Origin: Pseudoips prasinana
Lineage: Eukaryota; Arthropoda; Insecta; Lepidoptera; Nolidae
DNA: 64,000 bases
Assembly (NCBI GenBank): GCA_951640165.1
Contig: OX621252.1
Location: 18,497,934-18,561,933, forward strand
Direction: 5' to 3'
Shown here: in pieces, positions 10,661 through 21,972 of the stretch
How positions within the stretch are numbered: position 1 is the first letter of the stretch
How the letters are laid out: the number at the start of each line of letters is the position of its first letter
The notes under the pieces: model-generated
Told to the model about the DNA's origin: nothing
Databases searched by the model: none
What the model saw: the letters and a program-made list of their open reading frames with translations, nothing else
Position numbers and translations under genes: made by a program

Positions 10661-11095
10661 GTAAGCATATCTACATATATGTTAAGTCCAGCTAAAAGCG
10701 TTGCCTTTTTGCTATACCTATGGCATAATTGTTGAGTCACCTATATAGATTCTATAGCACTTAACCTTTAATAATTATTGGAAAAATGTTTTACGTACTG
10801 TATATCTAGACAAAAAGTTTTAACTTCCACTTTTGAACTGAACAGTCTCAAGAGTAATAATGGTTAAATATGAAGAAGTGGAATACTTTAGTTAGTACAA
10901 AAACTTCGTAACAAGACTTAAAATAAAATTATTATACTAACACCACTCAAAGACTTCATTTGCTTATCATAATTTGCAGAGAAACGCAAACATTTAGCTC
11001 TGAGTTTTGTTGAAACCATAAAGTTCCGAGTCTCATTACGAAACTTTTCACCAGCTGGTATTTTTATAATTGTAATACCAACAATATCGTATCAG
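10661..11095. other. Start of a 29-kb intron, unannotated
   Basis: AT-rich DNA with no recognised element, directly after the exon donor site. Confidence 0.5.
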
Positions 11096-11099
11096 GTCA

Positions 11100-11375
11100 A
11101 GACCTGTGATGAATAGGGGAGGGCGATCTCGAGCCCTCCAAGCGTACGTGTCCCGACCATCTGGGACATGGCGCAAAAGGGGGCACCGGAGCAGCATACC
11201 CGCGTTCCCGGGTCTCCTCCCGTTAGGCGCCAAGAGAAGTCAACGGCAGGTTAGGTTTAGTCGGTGCGAGTGCGACATACCCACCCGCAGACACTTTTTG
11301 CGGGTGGCATGCGGCATTCTCCCTGCCTAATAAAAAAAAAGTACAGAGATAAATAAATAAATATTGTGACACCAA
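11100..11375 (+). mobile_element. Probable LINE 3' end with A-rich tail
   Basis: This GC-rich block contrasts sharply with its surroundings. It ends CCTGCCTAATAAAAAAAAAG followed by (AAAT)n at 11350-11370, which is typical of a 5'-truncated non-LTR retrotransposon copy. A GCGGGTG hairpin-like stem is visible near 11282-11310. No reverse transcriptase domain remains, so the clade is unknown. Confidence 0.5.
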
Positions 11376-11508
11376 TTTAAATTAGTCATCATGGTGTTGA
11401 TGCTTATAAACAAAACAGGTAACGAAATCAGCCGCCCAGGTCTTCTGATCCGGCTTTAATACGAATACGTTCTTGTGAATGATTTTAAAACATTAATATA
11501 ATTATTAG

Positions 11509-11700
11509 CTGTGCCCCGCGGTTTTACCCACGTTAAACTTTATAAATTATAGCCTATGTGTTAATCTAGGGTGACAGCTAACTCCATACCAAATTTTCTT
11601 TAAATTGCTCGAGCCGTTTATACGTGAAGAAGTAACAAACATACACACTCACACAGTCACACACTTACAAACTTTCGCCTTTATAATATTAGTGTGATAA
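11509..11700 (-). mobile_element. Short Helitron-like element
   Basis: On the minus strand it starts near ACTAATATTATAAAGGCGAA and ends CGCGGGGCACAGCTAA, a variant of the family 3' end CAGCTAGT. This is the lepidopteran non-autonomous Helitron type (CTAG end, insertion at AT). The tail carries AACTTTATAAATTATAGCC as in other copies. Confidence 0.65.
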
Positions 11701-12069
11701 ATTTAAGAAAAAAATATTATAAACTATAATCTTTTTATGAAATATGAAACAGTATTTAACAAAATTAGGCTTCCAAATTAAATAATCTCTACCATAATAA
11801 AGGTTGAAAAACATAGTAAGCTTACAATTTTCCAAGCAATACTGAGAATTCTACACAGAGCTTCTTACATTTACGCAATAAAAGTAGTTTACATTTTAAT
11901 CTGTTTTAATAATTCTGGAACAGCACTAGTCTCTTTAGTATATTCCCCAACGATCTCCTAGAAAATCTAGACTTTAAGTTAAACCATTTCTTCTGTACTT
12001 GGTTGTTACTTTTAACAGTATTCTTAAAAGAGGAAGTTTCTGTTTTAGATGCATATTTTATAATAATAT

Positions 12070-12360
12070 TAATGTCATCCTAACCGAATTTCGGCCTCGG
12101 CGGCCACTCTCAATAGTGATTAGGCAATTGCGCGGGACATAATTATTATAGTGCACAAGTGTGTGCGCAAACACAGGAACACTTTCTATTCCATCACTCT
12201 CATGATCCGATGGGACGCCTAGCGACACCACCGGACAGAGTTTAGGTACAGGACCGACGGCTTTACGTGCTCTCCGAGGCACGGGGGTATAATACCGCCA
12301 ACTCCCAAACTTCGGGCAGATGCTGAGAAATTGTCGTTTTTACAGAGAAGTCCCAAAATC
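12070..12360 (-). repeat. tRNA-derived SINE, family T4, head truncated
   Basis: On the minus strand the body reads GGTATTATACCCCCGTGCCTCG, then AGCACGTAAAGCCGTCGGTCC, GGTGTCGCTAGGCGTCCCATC and CTTGTGCACTATAATA, matching the complete copy at 54478-54852. The tRNA-like head itself is missing here. It ends with GGCCGCCGAGGCCGAAATTCGG. Confidence 0.75.
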
Positions 12361-13044
12361 ATCTCGTTTTCTGCGTCCATTACTCCGATGTTAATTAATC
12401 GATTTTAATTATGATTATTTTATTTCAATGGGCAAGTTTGTGAGGTGGTTCTGTTTTGTTGAGTTCGGAAACAATCTTAGCATTTATAGGAAGGAACCAT
12501 CAGGAGAGTTTAGAGTGTGAAAAATATTGCTAAATAAATCATGATATATATAATAATTATTATTAAGAGTTCAAGTCGTTGAATGTTCAAAATGTAGGTG
12601 GAGTAAAACCAGTCTTAAGAAAATAAATGGTTTTATTAAATAAAGCACTTTTTTGTCTGTTCTATGTACAAGACTCGCAAGGCTATATGAGTCACACAGA
12701 TTTAATCATTATTATATATTCTAGACATCGGGACTAGTCCCACCCTCTTACCTACCACTGCTACTCCTGTAAGCCAGGATCAACAGTCGTACACAATGAA
12801 ATTACTCTGAGCGGAGAGGCTCAGGCATGTTCCGGGGAATCGTTTTAAACTGTCTTGGATCCCGCAACGAATTTAATCAGAAAGAAACAAGGAGGAGTTA
12901 GAAAATGAATAGTTCCACTTATCATATAATATATATTATTGTAATATTTTATTACTAAGATAATAGGGATAATAAATAACAGCACATATAGCGCAGATGT
13001 TAAGATGGACGCCTCGCTACTTACTTGATTATCGTATGGGCAGT
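12361..13044. other. Unannotated stretch
   Basis: No feature recognised. A GC-richer patch near 12730-12860 has no family resemblance. Confidence 0.35.
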
Positions 13045-13592
13045 GATTACCCTAGCGTCAGAGTTGTTCAAGCCACCCAGTAGGCCTCTGACATGGCTTA
13101 ACGACTGTTGTCGAATGACTTCAACCGGGCCCGACAGCTTAAGAGCTCATACACACCAGCGGTATGTTGCCAGTGGCAGAGGTAACTGTAGCTAACGACA
13201 AGTCGGTGTCAGCCGTCGATCTATAGCAACACTTGCAGTTCGAATCGTAATCAGTCGACTGTAAATAGTTTAAGAGTTAAAAATAGCATAAATGGTAACA
13301 GATTATTTGTAAAATAATAAAATGTTAAATAATCTGTTACCATTTATGCCATTTTTAATTCTTAAACGATTTACAGTCGACTGATTACGATTCGAACTGC
13401 AAGTATCGCTATAGGTCGACGGCTGCCGCCGACACGTGTTGTCGGCTACAGTTACCTCTTCCGCTAGCAACATGCCGCTCGTGTGTATGAGCTCTAACAT
13501 GCCCTCCGAAGCACGGAGGCGCTCAGAAATTAAACCACTTTGGCGGATACCCATCTATGGACTGACCGATGAGAGCATCTAGCTATGAGCGC
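13045..13592 (-). repeat. 5S-rRNA-derived SINE interrupted by a hairpin MITE
   Basis: The 3' part of the SINE (13045-13142, AGGCCTCTGACATGGCTTAAC on the plus strand) and its 5' part (13495-13592, CCTCCGAAGCACGGAGGCGC to ACTGACCGATGAGAGCATC) are separated by a 352-bp palindromic element. Joining them across one TAA restores the order seen in uninterrupted copies. Confidence 0.8.
13143..13494. mobile_element. Long-hairpin MITE, TAA target duplication
   Basis: The element begins GAGCTCATACACACCAGCGG and ends with the near-complement CCGCTCGTGTGTATGAGCTC. Arms 13143-13308 and 13327-13494 are about 166 and 168 bp with a few mismatches around a short AT loop. TAA flanks both ends (13140-13142, 13495-13497), suggesting PIF/Harbinger mobilisation. 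No coding frame is convincing. Confidence 0.85.
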
Positions 13593-13719
13593 CTCGCTAC
13601 TAAAACCTAGTAATTAAATATTCTGTTTTAACCTCCATTATATCATGTATACGAGAGAAAGGCCACAAGGCACCACACAGCCTTTTAAAAACTAGTTGCA
13701 CTTAACATAAGTAACATAT

Positions 13720-13860
13720 GTACAGACACCAGCACATCAAGCTACCCCAAACTGTCAAATTTTCCTAATTGAAAGTGAACCTTATGCTATTGTGATAAAG
13801 TTGAAAATCTATAAAATAAATTTGACAGATTGGGGTAGCTGGATGTGCTGGCGTTTGTAC
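13720..13860. mobile_element. Palindromic MITE, family A
   Basis: A 141-bp copy with ends GTACAGACACCAGCACATC and GATGTGCTGGCGTTTGTAC. The internal sequence TGAAAGTGAACCTTATGC is shared with the other copies. Confidence 0.8.
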
Positions 13861-14880
13861 CTAAATAGTTGCGAACTGAAAAATTGTAGTATAAGTATAC
13901 AGGTATAACTTTTCATTAGACTATCTTCTCCACTGTAAATATTCAATACACACAAACAAGACTTTCACAATTTAACTTTGATATAGCCATATTTTGTTGA
14001 TAGGTCCGTGAACGAAATATTTAATCTGTTATTGATGCTTCTCTGGAGACCAGCCTTGAAAAATGTAAGCCATCTAATTTTTTACATCAATAAATCATGA
14101 GGAATTCAAAAAATTCTATAAAATGTTAATGGACGCCGGATTTTTAATCTGTTACGTGAATACAAAATGGTGGACTTAAATGTTGTTCTATCGGTATATA
14201 ATTATGTTGTAATTAATATAAAATATGATTGTATAAAGGGTGGAATAATGGAAACAAATAGGAGTTTGACGGTCTTAATGTTTATGTAATTACTGTTTGA
14301 AGAACATTTTTAAAAAGATAAACGAAGCGTATTTAATTTAGTTTGTAAACATAATCACGTTTTTATGTGCTCTGTTTTTTGTACAAGATTTAATTTTTTA
14401 TACCATTATGGGTTAACTGGGAGAGATCGTTCCAAACAATAAGGTCACCATTTGTACAAATTTGGGAACAGTTTTTTTTTATTGTAATATATTTGACGCA
14501 CCTGTTTTTTAAGTTTAATACATTAAAGCACCTATAGCTAGCTGGAATGCTTGAAATAAAAGAACTTTAAACAAAAATAACACGATTTTATATGTAGTGC
14601 ATTTAATTATTCTGAAAAGCTTTGCTGTCTTAGATTTTGACTTAATATTGGGCCATTTATTTATGTCAGTATTTTTACCAAAAATCCTTGTATTCTACAA
14701 GTGGTTCTGTTTATGTTCGACATCAGTTCATCGTCTGTATCTAACACTATATATACATATATTATCGACACATGTTACGTAACCAAAAGTTGTACCATGA
14801 CGCTTTCCATATTATAAAAAAGTCGAATTTGAGGTTCGACGTGAAATATCTTAGAAAATATTACGTTTATTTATTATATT
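13861..14880. other. Unannotated AT-rich stretch
   Basis: No gene or complete element recognised. Small open frames near 14597-15020 lack family resemblance. Confidence 0.4.
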
Positions 14881-14900
14881 ACATACATACATACATAGAC

Positions 14901-15452
14901 TCACGCCTGTTTCCCAGAGGGGTAGGCAGAGACAACGGATTTCCATTTGTCACGATCTTTGCACACGTTTTTTGCCTCGATTACTGTCATTATGTTCTTC
15001 ATACATGCTCGCCGGTTTAGGGTACTTCTGACCTGCCCTTTCTTGAGAACGTCTCCGATTTGGTCAGAGAATGTTCGACGAGGTGTTCCCCTTCCGGTTG
15101 TTCCAATCACACAGGCCAGGTATACTTCTTTGGTCAATATTCTTTCATTCATCCTCTCTAAATGGCCAAACCATCTCAGCATTCCTTTTTTAATCTTTGT
15201 GACTACATCCTCTTTCACACCACAACCCTCTCTTACATCAGTATTTCGAATTCTGTCTCTCAAAGTTACACCACACATACTTCTCAGAGCTCTCATTTCC
15301 ACTGCATTTATTTTACTTTCATTCTTTTTCTGCCATACCCAACTTTCACTTCCATACATTAAAGTTGGCACTAACACTCCATCGTGTACGGCCAGTCGCG
15401 CCTTCTTTGAAACTTGCCGGCTACGCATAAAGGCGTTTAGTGCCCCATTCAC
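14901..15452 (-). pseudogene. LINE C-terminal region
   Basis: This 183-codon frame follows the RT frame after a frameshift. It contains the segment [14 protein letters not shown] and later [15 protein letters not shown] and [12 protein letters not shown], the typical region after the RT thumb in RTE-like and related LINEs (compare VLPVMTYGTETW and GVSLRDRIRNAEIRRR in the RTE at 44312). It has no start codon of its own. It is a decayed part of the element, not a gene. Confidence 0.75.
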
Positions 15453-15466
15453 TCTGTTCCCCGCAA

Positions 15467-16174
15467 TTACTCTTCTAACAATACCTTTTTATATTTGCCA
15501 TCTCTCGTAAACAAAGTTCCCAAATATACAAACTCTTTCACCTGTTCGACTTTCTCTCCTTCAATCAAAATATCACATGCTGTCGCGTATTCATCCCTCT
15601 CAAATACCATTACTTTCGTCTTACCAACATTCATTTTCATCCCTCTCCTTTCAAAAGCTTTATGCATATTTGTTACCATCACCTGCAACTCGTCCGCCGA
15701 TGATGCAAGTAGAACTTGATCATCAGCGTAAAGCAGACATTTGATGAGTAACTCATTCATCCTTACACCGCATTCACTTTCTATCAAATCTTTTAAACGG
15801 CTATCCATGAATAGGTTAAACAACCACGGTGACGCTACACATCCCTGTCTAACACCCTTTTGGATGCTAAACCACTCAGTGTATGACCCGTTAATTCTCA
15901 CGCAAGCTCTGGAATCCCTATAAAGAGATTTCAGTGCTTGAACAAGGTTGTCGTCCAACCCATACATGGACAGTACCGACCATAGCTCATTCCTGAACAC
16001 TCTATCGTAGGCACAATAGACCTTTTGGCTTTTGCCCAAAACCTTCTCTACAATGCTTCGTAAAGAAAAGACCTGATCCGTGCATCCCATTCCTCTTCGA
16101 AAACCCGCCTGTGCATCCCATATTTTCGCATCGGTTTCTTTCACAACTCTTTCAACCAATACTTTCGCATACAA
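15467..16174 (-). pseudogene. LINE reverse transcriptase with deleted motif A
   Basis: The 235-codon frame carries RT blocks AQAGFRRGMGCTDQ (about 21-34), IQKGVRQGCVASPWLFN, and motif C CLLYADDQVLLA. Where motif A should read like FVDLEKAYDRV, the frame shows KVYCAYDRVFRNELW (51-65). About seven residues including the first catalytic aspartate are missing without loss of frame. That makes this copy catalytically dead even before the frameshift at its C-terminal end (15467). The adjoining frame 14901-15452 continues the same protein. A recent-looking, mostly open sequence with an in-frame catalytic deletion is unusual but consistent with normal decay. Confidence 0.75.
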
Positions 16175-16524
16175 CTTACCAACGACGCTGAGCAGACTAA
16201 TGCCCCTATAGTTTTTACATTACTATATTACATTATTATATTACTCCAAAATAAATAGCATTAAAACATAATACTGGTTTAGTGCTTGAAAGATATCGAA
16301 GTAGCGATAAAGCTGCCCCTTTTACTTGTATAACAAACTGCAATAATATTGGATCAATCATTACAATGTACCTACAAAAAAATTAAACCGTATCATCTAC
16401 TATAGAAGGTGTTTACTATGGAGGTGTTTACAATTGCACTATTAGATAAACTTAACGTTTCCAATTCTACTAGTATACTACAAAGAATTTTTCGTCAAAA
16501 AGACCTGACATGTTATATATCTAT

Positions 16525-16860
16525 ATATATATAATAAAATTGTATTTTACCCGCGTTAAACTTTATAAGTTATCGTACCTCCTCCCCCGTAGGTGATAGC
16601 GTGATAATATGTAGCCTATATGTTGACCCGACCTCTTAGTAATATTCATGCAAAATTTAACGTAAATCCATGCAGTAGTTTTTGAGTTTAGCCCGGACAT
16701 ACATACAGACAAACAGATAAACAGACAAAAATTATAAAAACTAGATTTTTGGCATCGATATCTATTGCAGATCACGCCCCAAGTAGCCTTTTCAAAAAAT
16801 ATTCTATGTACAGTTTGACTTTCCTACGATTTTATTATATGAATAGATATGGAGAATATA
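16525..16860 (-). mobile_element. Longer Helitron-related element
   Basis: Minus-strand copy of a family also at 33430 and 57962. It reads CGTAGGAAAGTCAAACTG..., GCGTGATCTGCAATAGATATC, GTCCGGGCTAAACTC and ends toward GCGGGTAAAATAC. Its 3' part resembles the short Helitron family. This copy lacks the terminal CAGCTAGT. Confidence 0.55.
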
Positions 16861-18015
16861 TGTTCTTTAGGTATTTAGTATCATATAAGCAGCCGAGTAT
16901 TGTCCACTGCCATAATCGCTTAAAGATTGGCGATGGAATTTATCATAGTAGTCAGAGAAACGGTGTTCTCGTTGTCTGGAACTTATAAATTCGAGAAGAC
17001 TTTTACGCTTTTTAGAATTTTAAACCGCTATAGAGAGAGTGTTGTTATAATTTTGACAACTATATATCTGTATTTATTTATATGCATACGTGTCCGTGAG
17101 CTCGTAGGTACCCTACAAGTGACCGATTTCTATGTGGTCATTGATCTTGAAATGGTCCTTAACTTTGTGGAATGCAAATCTGTTAAGCCTTTAAAAGGTT
17201 AAAGCCTATTGGGGTATAAGTCTTGTCGATAACTCCAACTTATATTTTGCATAATAATTATGAGAATACAAAACTATGTACCCAGGTTACCAAATCACAA
17301 CAGTATCAGTCAAGGAATTAACATAACTTCTACCTAAAGTGGGAGATGAGAAATTAAAGCGATTACTTTGATATATCGCTCTTAAAGTTACCGATAAGTC
17401 ACTCTGTGAGAGATCGGCTCCAAATGGCACCCCGTGTAAAGTTATCCATCGCCTCAAGATACGGAACCCCTAACCCCCTTTCAGACCACCCTATGGGTGG
17501 GAAACGGCGCCAAAACATTTTGCAAACTTTATATCAATTATCTTAGTAGCAATCTTCCCGTTTTATTATATTGGCCTTATTGTAACGGTTTAATTAGTTA
17601 AAATTGATTTTTCAACCATGTTTATTTTGTAAAGGGGAAAGTTTTGTTTACTTCCAACGAGCTTACACAAATGCTGATCATCTTTCTAATGAATTATAAG
17701 GATTTATTAATGCTATGTATAAGTTTTACAGAGGATGTGGTTTTGTCTTGGATAAAGTAAGTTTACATTTCGTGAGCTTAATGAAGGCTTTTAATATATT
17801 ATGAAGGAAACGATGAATATTATTTTAAAATTTTGTAATAATTAGTCAGAAATTAACTGAGTAATAATTTCATATAGCACTGAGAATCTGAGAATAGGTT
17901 AGGTGTGGGAAATATTATATAGACATATGTAGCTGTTTTTGAAAACCTATTATGTGCCTTTTTAACCCGGCCTCTAATTAAACAATGAAATGGGCATGTC
18001 GCCAAGGCCGATCAA
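16861..18015. other. Unannotated stretch
   Basis: No element ends or gene recognised. Open frames at 16927-17202 are AT-rich without family resemblance. A GC-richer patch lies at about 17400-17510. Confidence 0.4.
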
Positions 18016-18156
18016 GTACAGACGCCAGCACCTCCAGCTACCCCAATCTGTCAAACTTCTTTTATAGATTTTCAAGTTTATCACAAAAACATAAGGTTCA
18101 CTTTCAATTGGGGAAATTGGACAGATTGGGGTAGCTTGATGTGCTGGCGTCTGTAC
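18016..18156. mobile_element. Palindromic MITE, family A (opposite orientation)
   Basis: Ends are GTACAGACGCCAGCACCTCC and GATGTGCTGGCGTCTGTAC. The interior is inverted relative to the copies at 6608 and 13720 (TAAGGTTCACTTTCAATTGG). It is 141 bp long with no insertion. Confidence 0.8.
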
Positions 18157-18982
18157 AATACCTTAAGATAAAGTTCTCTCCGGAGTACGTTCGTGTAACG
18201 TCGCCAGCTTTTGCTTTTTAATTTAAAAAGATAACACCCGCATTGGAAGATACACAAAGAACATCCAGACTAAGTCAAGACTAATCCATCCAGACTAAGT
18301 AATAACATATGGGTCATAAAAATGATCCGACTACTTTTACCACTGCAAAACACGTACACGCCAACTTCGTAAAATGTATGAAGTTACACTTTCATATCTT
18401 AAATGATCAGTAGCCTGCAACTTACCATTATTTATACTATAGAATATTTAATAATATGTATTTAATAAATATATTTATATAACTTGACTTTTATAATTGG
18501 ACTTATCGAAATCAATCTAACTAATTCTATGTTAATAAATTAATGCAATATTTTACTTAATAATACTATCACTCCATTGTTTATGAAAAATTGTATATGA
18601 AACAATTTGCATGCCTTAGTTTTTAGGTAGAATACAGCGTAGAAATAAGTTTAATCTGTACCATATCCTCTGTAATAACTGTATTGAGCAAATAAAATAT
18701 TGAATTGAATATAACATCTAATTTTATATTACCGATTTACAAGAGTTGTTTGTTCTCTTTTTACGCTATATCAAAGATGGTCTACATCGGAGAAAATAAA
18801 AAGGAATATAAGTAACATCTAAAGCTTCTTCATGTCATGAAGTTAACGGAATAAGAAAATATTCGACAGAAGCACAGGACACTGGTTTGTATGGGTTTCG
18901 GAATAGTTCATGGTCACATTGTTTAAAATCTATTGCCAATATTTTTACACGTGCAGACTATAGACATAGTACACACAGCTTA
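18157..18982. other. Unannotated AT-rich stretch
   Basis: No gene or element recognised. Confidence 0.4.
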
Positions 18983-19390
18983 TACAACATGTAACGTAAT
19001 TAACGCACACCCTCAAACACGCCAATTAGAATATTATGTCGTAATCATAATACATACACTGAATTTTTGATTTAACATGTAAATGCATTGTTATTTACTA
19101 AATTATTTTATCGGAATAAAGTTTATTTTTCTTTATTTTGTGTTCAATGATGGAATTTGTATGAATACAAATAAAACTGCGATTTAAAAATCTTATTACT
19201 TTGACTTACGGTCAATTTCAATCTGTTTTGACTCTACAGGGTTGATATGAAAATAATTTCCGTAGTTTTAATTATTTTGGAATAAAAAATTACCTGTATT
19301 AAAAATGATATAAATCGATTCAGTAAAGGATTCTGAAAATTATTTTCAGGATAATTTTCAGGATGTGCGTTAATTAAGTTACATGTTGTA
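18983..19390. mobile_element. MITE family B
   Basis: Terminal inverted repeats TACAACATGTAAC...TTAACGCACA and the complement TGTGCGTTAA...GTTACATGTTGTA bound about 408 bp of AT-rich DNA. A second copy in inverted orientation lies at 57542-57955. TA at the ends is compatible with a mariner-type target, but this is not decisive. There is no coding potential. Confidence 0.7.
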
Positions 19391-19617
19391 TACAGTGCAG
19401 TGAGTACTAAGTAACAACACATTCAGGATCATGTTCGGGCCCGGTGCTATTGCAAGGCCTCAGCCGTTTTCGCAGAGAAGAGCCAAGATAAGTTTCATGC
19501 CATCATAATGTTAGTTTTCTACTCGTATACCTAATGTACAGCATGACATCCAGTAGTCAGATTCACGTATCGTATGTATTGGGTGACACTACTTATACAG
19601 GTTGTTGTGGGTTTATA

Positions 19618-20092
19618 AAGGCGCGGCCCCACCGTGGTGCATGCTGTGCACGGGCACGCGGCGCATTTTAGCTGCGTGTATTCATTTGTTTGACAACGTG
19701 GGTCTACGTTTCCACTGGAGTACCTACACGAAGACCCACGACTATGTTTAGCGTGGCACGGCGCACGGAGAGGCTACCAATGCCATTCTATGAGTACCTC
19801 GATACGATATATACGAGAAACACGAAACGCGTCCGTTCCACAACGTGTATGACTGAAACCTGCTCTGCGATAACCGAGCTGTACATAGTCGTGGGTCTTA
19901 TTCGTGTACTCCAGTGGAAACGTAGACCCACGTTGACAGCGTTGAGCTATGTAACCGCCTATTCGAGCAAGCCACGCGTGTATCAATGACGTCAATTCAT
20001 GCCTCTCCGTGGGTTGCAGTGGACACAACCACATACATTTTCTTACAAACACGTGCGTAGCCTCTCCATGCACCGCGGTGGGCCCGCGCCTT
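19618..20092. mobile_element. GC-rich foldback element with nested inverted repeats
   Basis: The ends AAGGCGCGGCCCCACCGTGG and CGGTGGGCCCGCGCCTT are inverted repeats. Within lies a second pair of about 53-bp arms (19694-19747 and 19883-19935) containing GTGGGTCTACGTTTCCACTGG and its complement. The sequence is far richer in GC and CpG than its surroundings. Open frames on both strands follow from this composition and are not called genes. Confidence 0.7.
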
Positions 20093-20710
20093 AACATAGG
20101 GCTCTACCGTGTAACTAAGTTACCAGCACTCGTAAAAATGTACTACTAATAAATAATATGGACTGTGTCAGAAATAAATTATTTATTTCAAACATAAGGA
20201 AGTATATTGCTAGTAAATAAACATTGCTAAAGTACAGTACAAAAACATCGCTACGTTGATATAAATTGAGCCAAACAGATGCCTCTCAAGGAACGGAACA
20301 TTCCTTTTTGAAAGACTAGCGCTTACATCTTAGGCTCATTTTATTATTCGTATAAAATAAAGAAGAAAGGAAGGGACAGTACTTGGCTAAATAAATAAAG
20401 TGAAACACAAATACGCTTAACTTAACTTATAGACACCGCTTGATGTTTTAGAAAGGGTGAATTATGTTGGATTGTTATTTGGAGATAAAAAACTATATTA
20501 AATTTGAGTGGGTATTTTGACGTAAATTATTATGTTAAGTGACATTACAGATATAATATCCAAACAATGGTATGATCGCATTCGAAGGGCTGTTATTAAT
20601 TTTCTGCTAGAAAATCCTATAAAATTTTAGAAATCAGCTGCTTCCTTGTTACATTATCCAACTAGGCGAACTACACCGCGTGCACTCAAATGTCTTTCTA
20701 CTTAATTATT
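20093..20710. other. Unannotated AT-rich stretch
   Basis: No feature recognised. Confidence 0.4.
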
Positions 20711-20850
20711 ATGATCATCATATCAGCTGAAAGACGTCCACTGCTAGACAAAGGTCTCCACAATTGTCAGTCTTGCGCTATCCGCATCCAGCAGTTTGCA
20801 GCGACCCGCACAAAATGGTTGGTTCATGGACGCCATTCGAGGGCCTAAAC
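20711..20850 (-). repeat. RTE 3'-end fragment
   Basis: Minus-strand match to the terminal 130 bp of the RTE at 44063-47236: CTGCTGGATGCGGATAGCGC and CTTTGTCTAGCAGTGGACG, then TTTCAGCTGATATGATGAT. It is a severely 5'-truncated insertion. Confidence 0.7.
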
Positions 20851-21532
20851 TTAATAAAAAAATACATATTTAATATTACCTAAAATAGATTTATACATCG
20901 TATAATGCGTGGCCGTATCAAAGTGTAACATTTTATTCAGTTTTTATTTTTATCTTCAAACAGGAAGGAGGCTATTGAAAGGCTTTCGTAATATTATGTT
21001 TGGTGCCACTGAAGAGGCATGTCAATCCACACTTATTCGTTTGATTGATTACTGGATGAATGAATGAATGCTTATTTATGTAAAGACCGTTCGAGTTACT
21101 GTTGATTCGACGATATATTTAAGCTTGTCACGTACTGGTATAATAATATATTCTCCATACAGAGTAGGTATCCTAGGAACTTCCCAGCCTGGGATATTAG
21201 GGGACCCTTCCAATGTTCTAATAGCTGTTATTAAGATAACGTAGCATAGCTGCGTTACCAATATAATACAGAATACTTACACATATACAAACACACACAA
21301 ACACGCACGATTTCACTTATCTGGTCGCTGAGACCGGGTCGCCAAAGGCGTCCGTTTCTAAGGCGACATTCTCATCATAATGTAGTTTTCTTCATACCAA
21401 AATGAAATTAAAAAAAATATATATTTTTATATTTGTTTCTTTGAAAGGAAAACGCCCGTATTTTGTTTTTTACTTCACTAACTAGCAATTCAGCAGGGAC
21501 AGAATACACACCGAGATTATGAACTGACAATG
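20851..21532. other. Unannotated stretch
   Basis: No feature recognised. A short GC-richer segment at 21320-21375 is unexplained. Confidence 0.35.
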
Positions 21533-21612
21533 TTTTCTAGTACAGGAATTGAACCCGAAACGTGTAGAAGCCTCTAAGAATTCTTTAACCACTGCGCACT
21601 GCAGTTAAGTTT
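21533..21612 (-). repeat. tRNA-derived SINE fragment, family T3-like
   Basis: A B-box-like GGGTTCAATTCC and a degraded head (GCAGTGCGCAGTGGTTAAAG) are read on the minus strand. Confidence 0.5.
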
Positions 21613-21811
21613 TAGAGGTAATTTTGTGTTTTTTTTAGTCGCGAAGAAAAGTAGCGCAGTGCTTTAAAATATAGTCAATTTTAACATAAATGTTTTAAAC
21701 TAAGCGAATCTATTGGTTTTGATTAATTTGGCGGTTGTCTGTTGTATAATGGCATGTCAAGTAACTTTATTACAAACAACTAAATACTTATAATAATAAT
21801 ATCCTTTGACA

Positions 21812-21972
21812 TTATTCACACTCGGCCATCTCATGCCAAACATTTCGAATACTAATTTTCTTTCAATAATATTTCATGCTCATGCACACGAATATTTTCT
21901 TGGGTGGGAATCGAACCCATGACCAGCTGCGGCGTGAAAGGCAAGTAACTACCAACCACGCCCCTAAAACCC
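21812..21972 (-). repeat. tRNA-derived SINE, family T2, internally shortened
   Basis: On the minus strand: head GGCGTGGTTGGTAGTTACTTG, B box GGGTTCGATTCC, and the family tail GGCCGAGTGTGAATAATG, with much of the body missing. Confidence 0.7.

Larger units (their letters stand above)
14884..16225 (-). mobile_element. Non-LTR retrotransposon remnant (RT and C-terminus)
   Basis: This minus-strand LINE is 5'-truncated within the reverse transcriptase. Its 3' end carries (ATGT)n repeats at 14880-14898 followed by GTGAGTCTATG-like sequence, which recurs in the fragments at 51497-51945. It retains two open frames separated by a small frameshift or deletion near 15453-15467. The RT sequence resembles RTE/CR1-type endonuclease-RT elements common in Lepidoptera, but the clade was not established. 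Confidence 0.75.

Noticed and set aside
19690..20097. Overlapping open frames on both strands in the GC-rich patch
   Set aside because: They arise from the palindromic, stop-poor composition of the foldback element and mirror one another.
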